From positions 1 through 14,824 of the forward strand of contig CAZLEA010000038.1 of the NCBI GenBank assembly GCA_964558445.1: a DNA stretch of 14,824 nucleotides, given 5' to 3'. Origin of the DNA: CAYXVJ01 sp964558445 (lineage in GTDB: Bacteria; Bacillota; Clostridia; Saccharofermentanales; Fastidiosipilaceae). Positions 13,356 through 14,824 of the stretch are shown piece after piece. Position 1 is the first letter of the stretch. Every line of letters starts with the position of its first letter. The notes beneath the pieces are model-generated. The model did not search any database, was not told the DNA's origin, and was given only the letters and a program-made list of their open reading frames with translations. Made by a program: the position numbers and the translations under genes.

Positions 13356-14318
13356 TTGAGACTAGATGATGTATTTGACGAAGATAGGGGCATGGATGCC
13401 TACGGCAGGCTACCCGATTACTCGGAGCTTGGCGATGAGACGGAGCTAGATGAGCGCATCGTGCAGACGGCGAGAACCATTCGCGATCAAGACGAGGCAG
13501 GCCTGAGACCGACGCGCTGGCACGAGTACTACGGCCAGACGAAGGTCAAGGAGAATCTCAAGGTCTTCATCGAGGCGGCCAAGCTGCGCGAGGAGGCNNN
13601 NNNNNNNNNNNNNNNNNNNNNNNNNNNNNNNNNNNNNNNNNNNNNNNNNNNNNNNNNNNNNNNNNNNNNNNNNNNNNNNNNNNNNNNNNNNNNNNNNCTG
13701 ACGGCACCGATGCGCGATCGCTTCGGCGTGGTGAATCGCCTCAGGCTCTACGAGCCGGAGGAATTGGCCCAGATTATCAAGCGAGACAGTGCGATCTTGA
13801 ACATCGGGATCGATGAGGACGGTGTGCGCCAGATTGCGCTTCGTTCGCGTGGCACGCCTCGTATTGCGATCCGCTTGCTCAAGCGCTTGCGCGACTTCGC
13901 ACAGATCAAGGGAAGTGGCATCATCACAGGCGATATAGCAGACTACGGGCTAAACGCGCTTGAGATCGATGAGAAGGGCCTGGATGCCGTCGACCGGCGC
14001 CTGCTGCGTACGATGATTCAAGTCTTCGGGGGCGGTCCCGTCGGCCTTGAGAATATGGGTGCGAGTACGGGCGAGGATTCGACCACGATCGAGGATGTCT
14101 ACGAGCCCTACTTGATGCAGATGGGCTTCCTCGCGAAGACGCCGCGCGGCAGATTGGTCACGAGGCTTGGCTTCGAACACCTCGGCATCGACTGTCCGGA
14201 CGACTATGAACTTCGGCTAGGTGGTCTCGGCCGTGCGAGCCAATTGGCCACACAGACGGACGCTGCACGCCAAGAGGCTCTGCGCGAACAGCTTCGCCTG
14301 GATGAATTAGACGATTAG
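13356..14318 (+). CDS. ruvB: Holliday junction branch migration ATPase RuvB, interrupted by an assembly gap
   Basis: Hexameric AAA+ motor that drives branch migration with RuvA. The visible N-terminal part has LRPTRWHEYYGQTKVKENL and FIEAAKLREE; after the gap come LTAPMRDRFGVV, the sensor-2 region SRGTPRIAIRLLKRLRDF, and the winged-helix end with TIEDVYEPYLMQMGFL and RTPRGR-like KTPRGR. The Walker A, Walker B and sensor 1 motifs all fall in the gap (13598-13697). The start is a TTG with AGGTAGGT (13341-13348) upstream; an ATG at 13392 is the alternative. About 45 residues precede the conserved LRP, and about 50 charged residues follow the winged helix, so both ends are extended relative to E. 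coli RuvB. IAI replaces the usual IAN in the sensor-2 motif. Confidence 0.94.
   Translation: MRLDDVFDEDRGMDAYGRLPDYSELGDETELDERIVQTARTIRDQDEAGLRPTRWHEYYGQTKVKENLKVFIEAAKLREEXXXXXXXXXXXXXXXXXXXXXXXXXXXXXXXXXXLTAPMRDRFGVVNRLRLYEPEELAQIIKRDSAILNIGIDEDGVRQIALRSRGTPRIAIRLLKRLRDFAQIKGSGIITGDIADYGLNALEIDEKGLDAVDRRLLRTMIQVFGGGPVGLENMGASTGEDSTTIEDVYEPYLMQMGFLAKTPRGRLVTRLGFEHLGIDCPDDYELRLGGLGRASQLATQTDAARQEALREQLRLDELDD
13598..13697. other. Assembly gap of 100 N inside ruvB
   Basis: The placeholder spans about 33 codons, but a complete RuvB has roughly 112 residues between FIEAAKLREE-A and LTAP. The real missing length is therefore probably about 340 bases. The apparent frame across the gap has no meaning. 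Confidence 0.97.
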
Positions 14319-14351
14319 ATTTAGATTATAGAATAGTAGGAGGATACTCCC

Positions 14352-14824
14352 GTGTTGATACCCGAATCGGGCATGCCCGAGAAACGGCTGCGATCGGAGA
14401 ACGAAGTGCTCTTGCACGTTTGCTGTGCACCGTGCGCTGTCTACCCTCTGGAAGCACTTCGCGAAGAAGGCTTCGAGGTCAGCGGCTACTTCATAAACCC
14501 CAATATCCACCCGAGAGAAGAGCACGAGAAGCGCCTGAATAACGTGGAGCGTTTCAGCGAACTGAAGGACTTCCCGATTGTGATTGACGGCACGTATCAA
14601 GAGGATAAGTGGCGCGCGTTTCCGACCATGGACAAGAGCGTGCACTGCAAGACTTGTTATAGTGTGCGCATGGAGATGACGGCGAAGTATGCAGCCGAGA
14701 ACGGTTATCAGGTCTTCACGACCGCGCTCCTGGTCAGTCCCTGGCAGGATCAAGAGGCCATCATCTTGGCAGGTCAGGCTGCGGCCAAGCGCCACGGGCT
14801 TCGTTTCTTGGTGCGAGACTTCCG
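14352..14824 (+). CDS. queH: Epoxyqueuosine reductase QueH, 3' end cut by window edge
   Basis: Last step of queuosine synthesis: reduction of epoxyqueuosine in tRNA to queuosine, in the cytoplasm, using metal and iron-sulfur cofactors. The 157 residues visible carry the family signatures: LLHVCCAPCAVY with Cys24, Cys25 and Cys28; GYFINPNIHPREEHEKRL; the second cysteine pair in HCKTCYSVRM (Cys99, Cys102); and TTALLVSPWQ. The start is GTG at 14352, with AGGAGGA (14338-14344) seven bases upstream; an immediately following TTG is less well placed. It begins 33 bases after ruvB and probably shares its transcript. About 20 residues precede the conserved core. The C-terminal part lies outside the window. 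Confidence 0.93.
   Translation, partial: MLIPESGMPEKRLRSENEVLLHVCCAPCAVYPLEALREEGFEVSGYFINPNIHPREEHEKRLNNVERFSELKDFPIVIDGTYQEDKWRAFPTMDKSVHCKTCYSVRMEMTAKYAAENGYQVFTTALLVSPWQDQEAIILAGQAAAKRHGLRFLVRDF

Noticed and set aside
12665..13393. 242-codon open frame on the minus strand opposite ruvA
   Set aside because: It is antisense to a complete RuvA with all domains and has no family resemblance of its own.
14307..14795. 162-codon open frame on the minus strand at the right edge
   Set aside because: It is a shadow of queH on the plus strand, which has the cysteine motifs and a good ribosome site.
1..14824. CRISPR array, insertion sequence, phage or integrase attachment site
   Set aside because: No regularly spaced repeats, transposase, integrase or terminal inverted repeats were found, and the 3' end of the tRNA is not duplicated nearby.

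Overview
The window looks like a chromosomal segment from a mid-GC member of the Bacillota, most likely Clostridia. Supporting signs are an L25/Ctc-type ribosomal protein, an LplB/LplC-type sugar transporter without its own ATPase, strong AGGAGG ribosome binding sites, consensus sigma-A promoters, and the order ruvC-ruvA-ruvB-queH. Two runs of exactly 100 N (7612-7711 and 13598-13697) are scaffold gaps of unknown true length, so the source is a draft or metagenomic assembly. I cannot name a genus.

Layout. Positions 1-463 (minus) hold most of a cysteine-type glutathione peroxidase that runs off the left edge. Positions 740-1360 (plus) encode ribosomal protein L25 with an acidic tail, preceded by a short leader with two hairpins. 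A gene-free stretch of about 440 bases (1361-1804) carries repeated GTTGCGC motifs and a strong promoter. The promoter opens a carbohydrate locus on the plus strand: two permeases (1805-3677), a large lipoprotein solute-binding protein (3780-5351), an intrinsic terminator, a LacI-family regulator (5418-6413), a GH53 endo-beta-1,4-galactanase interrupted by a gap (6473-8053) and a GH35 beta-galactosidase (8074-10146). The locus ends with a hairpin.

On the minus strand follow tRNA-Lys(CUU), with a perfect consensus promoter and its own terminator, then a papain/C39-like putative cysteine peptidase (10507-11154) downstream of proC (11203-12009). proC is divergent from the plus-strand Holliday junction set ruvC, ruvA and ruvB (12129-14318), followed by queH (queuosine biosynthesis), which runs off the right edge.

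How the genes work together. The central locus reads as a beta-1,4-galactan or galacto-oligosaccharide utilisation system: the lipoprotein captures oligosaccharides, the two permeases import them using a shared ATPase encoded elsewhere, and GH53 and GH35 cut them to galactose. Both hydrolases lack signal peptides. For GH53 this is unusual, because family members are mostly secreted and this one carries what looks like a bacterial Ig-like domain and a C-terminal beta-sandwich. The LacI protein is the obvious candidate regulator. The right end is housekeeping: proline synthesis, recombination and tRNA modification.
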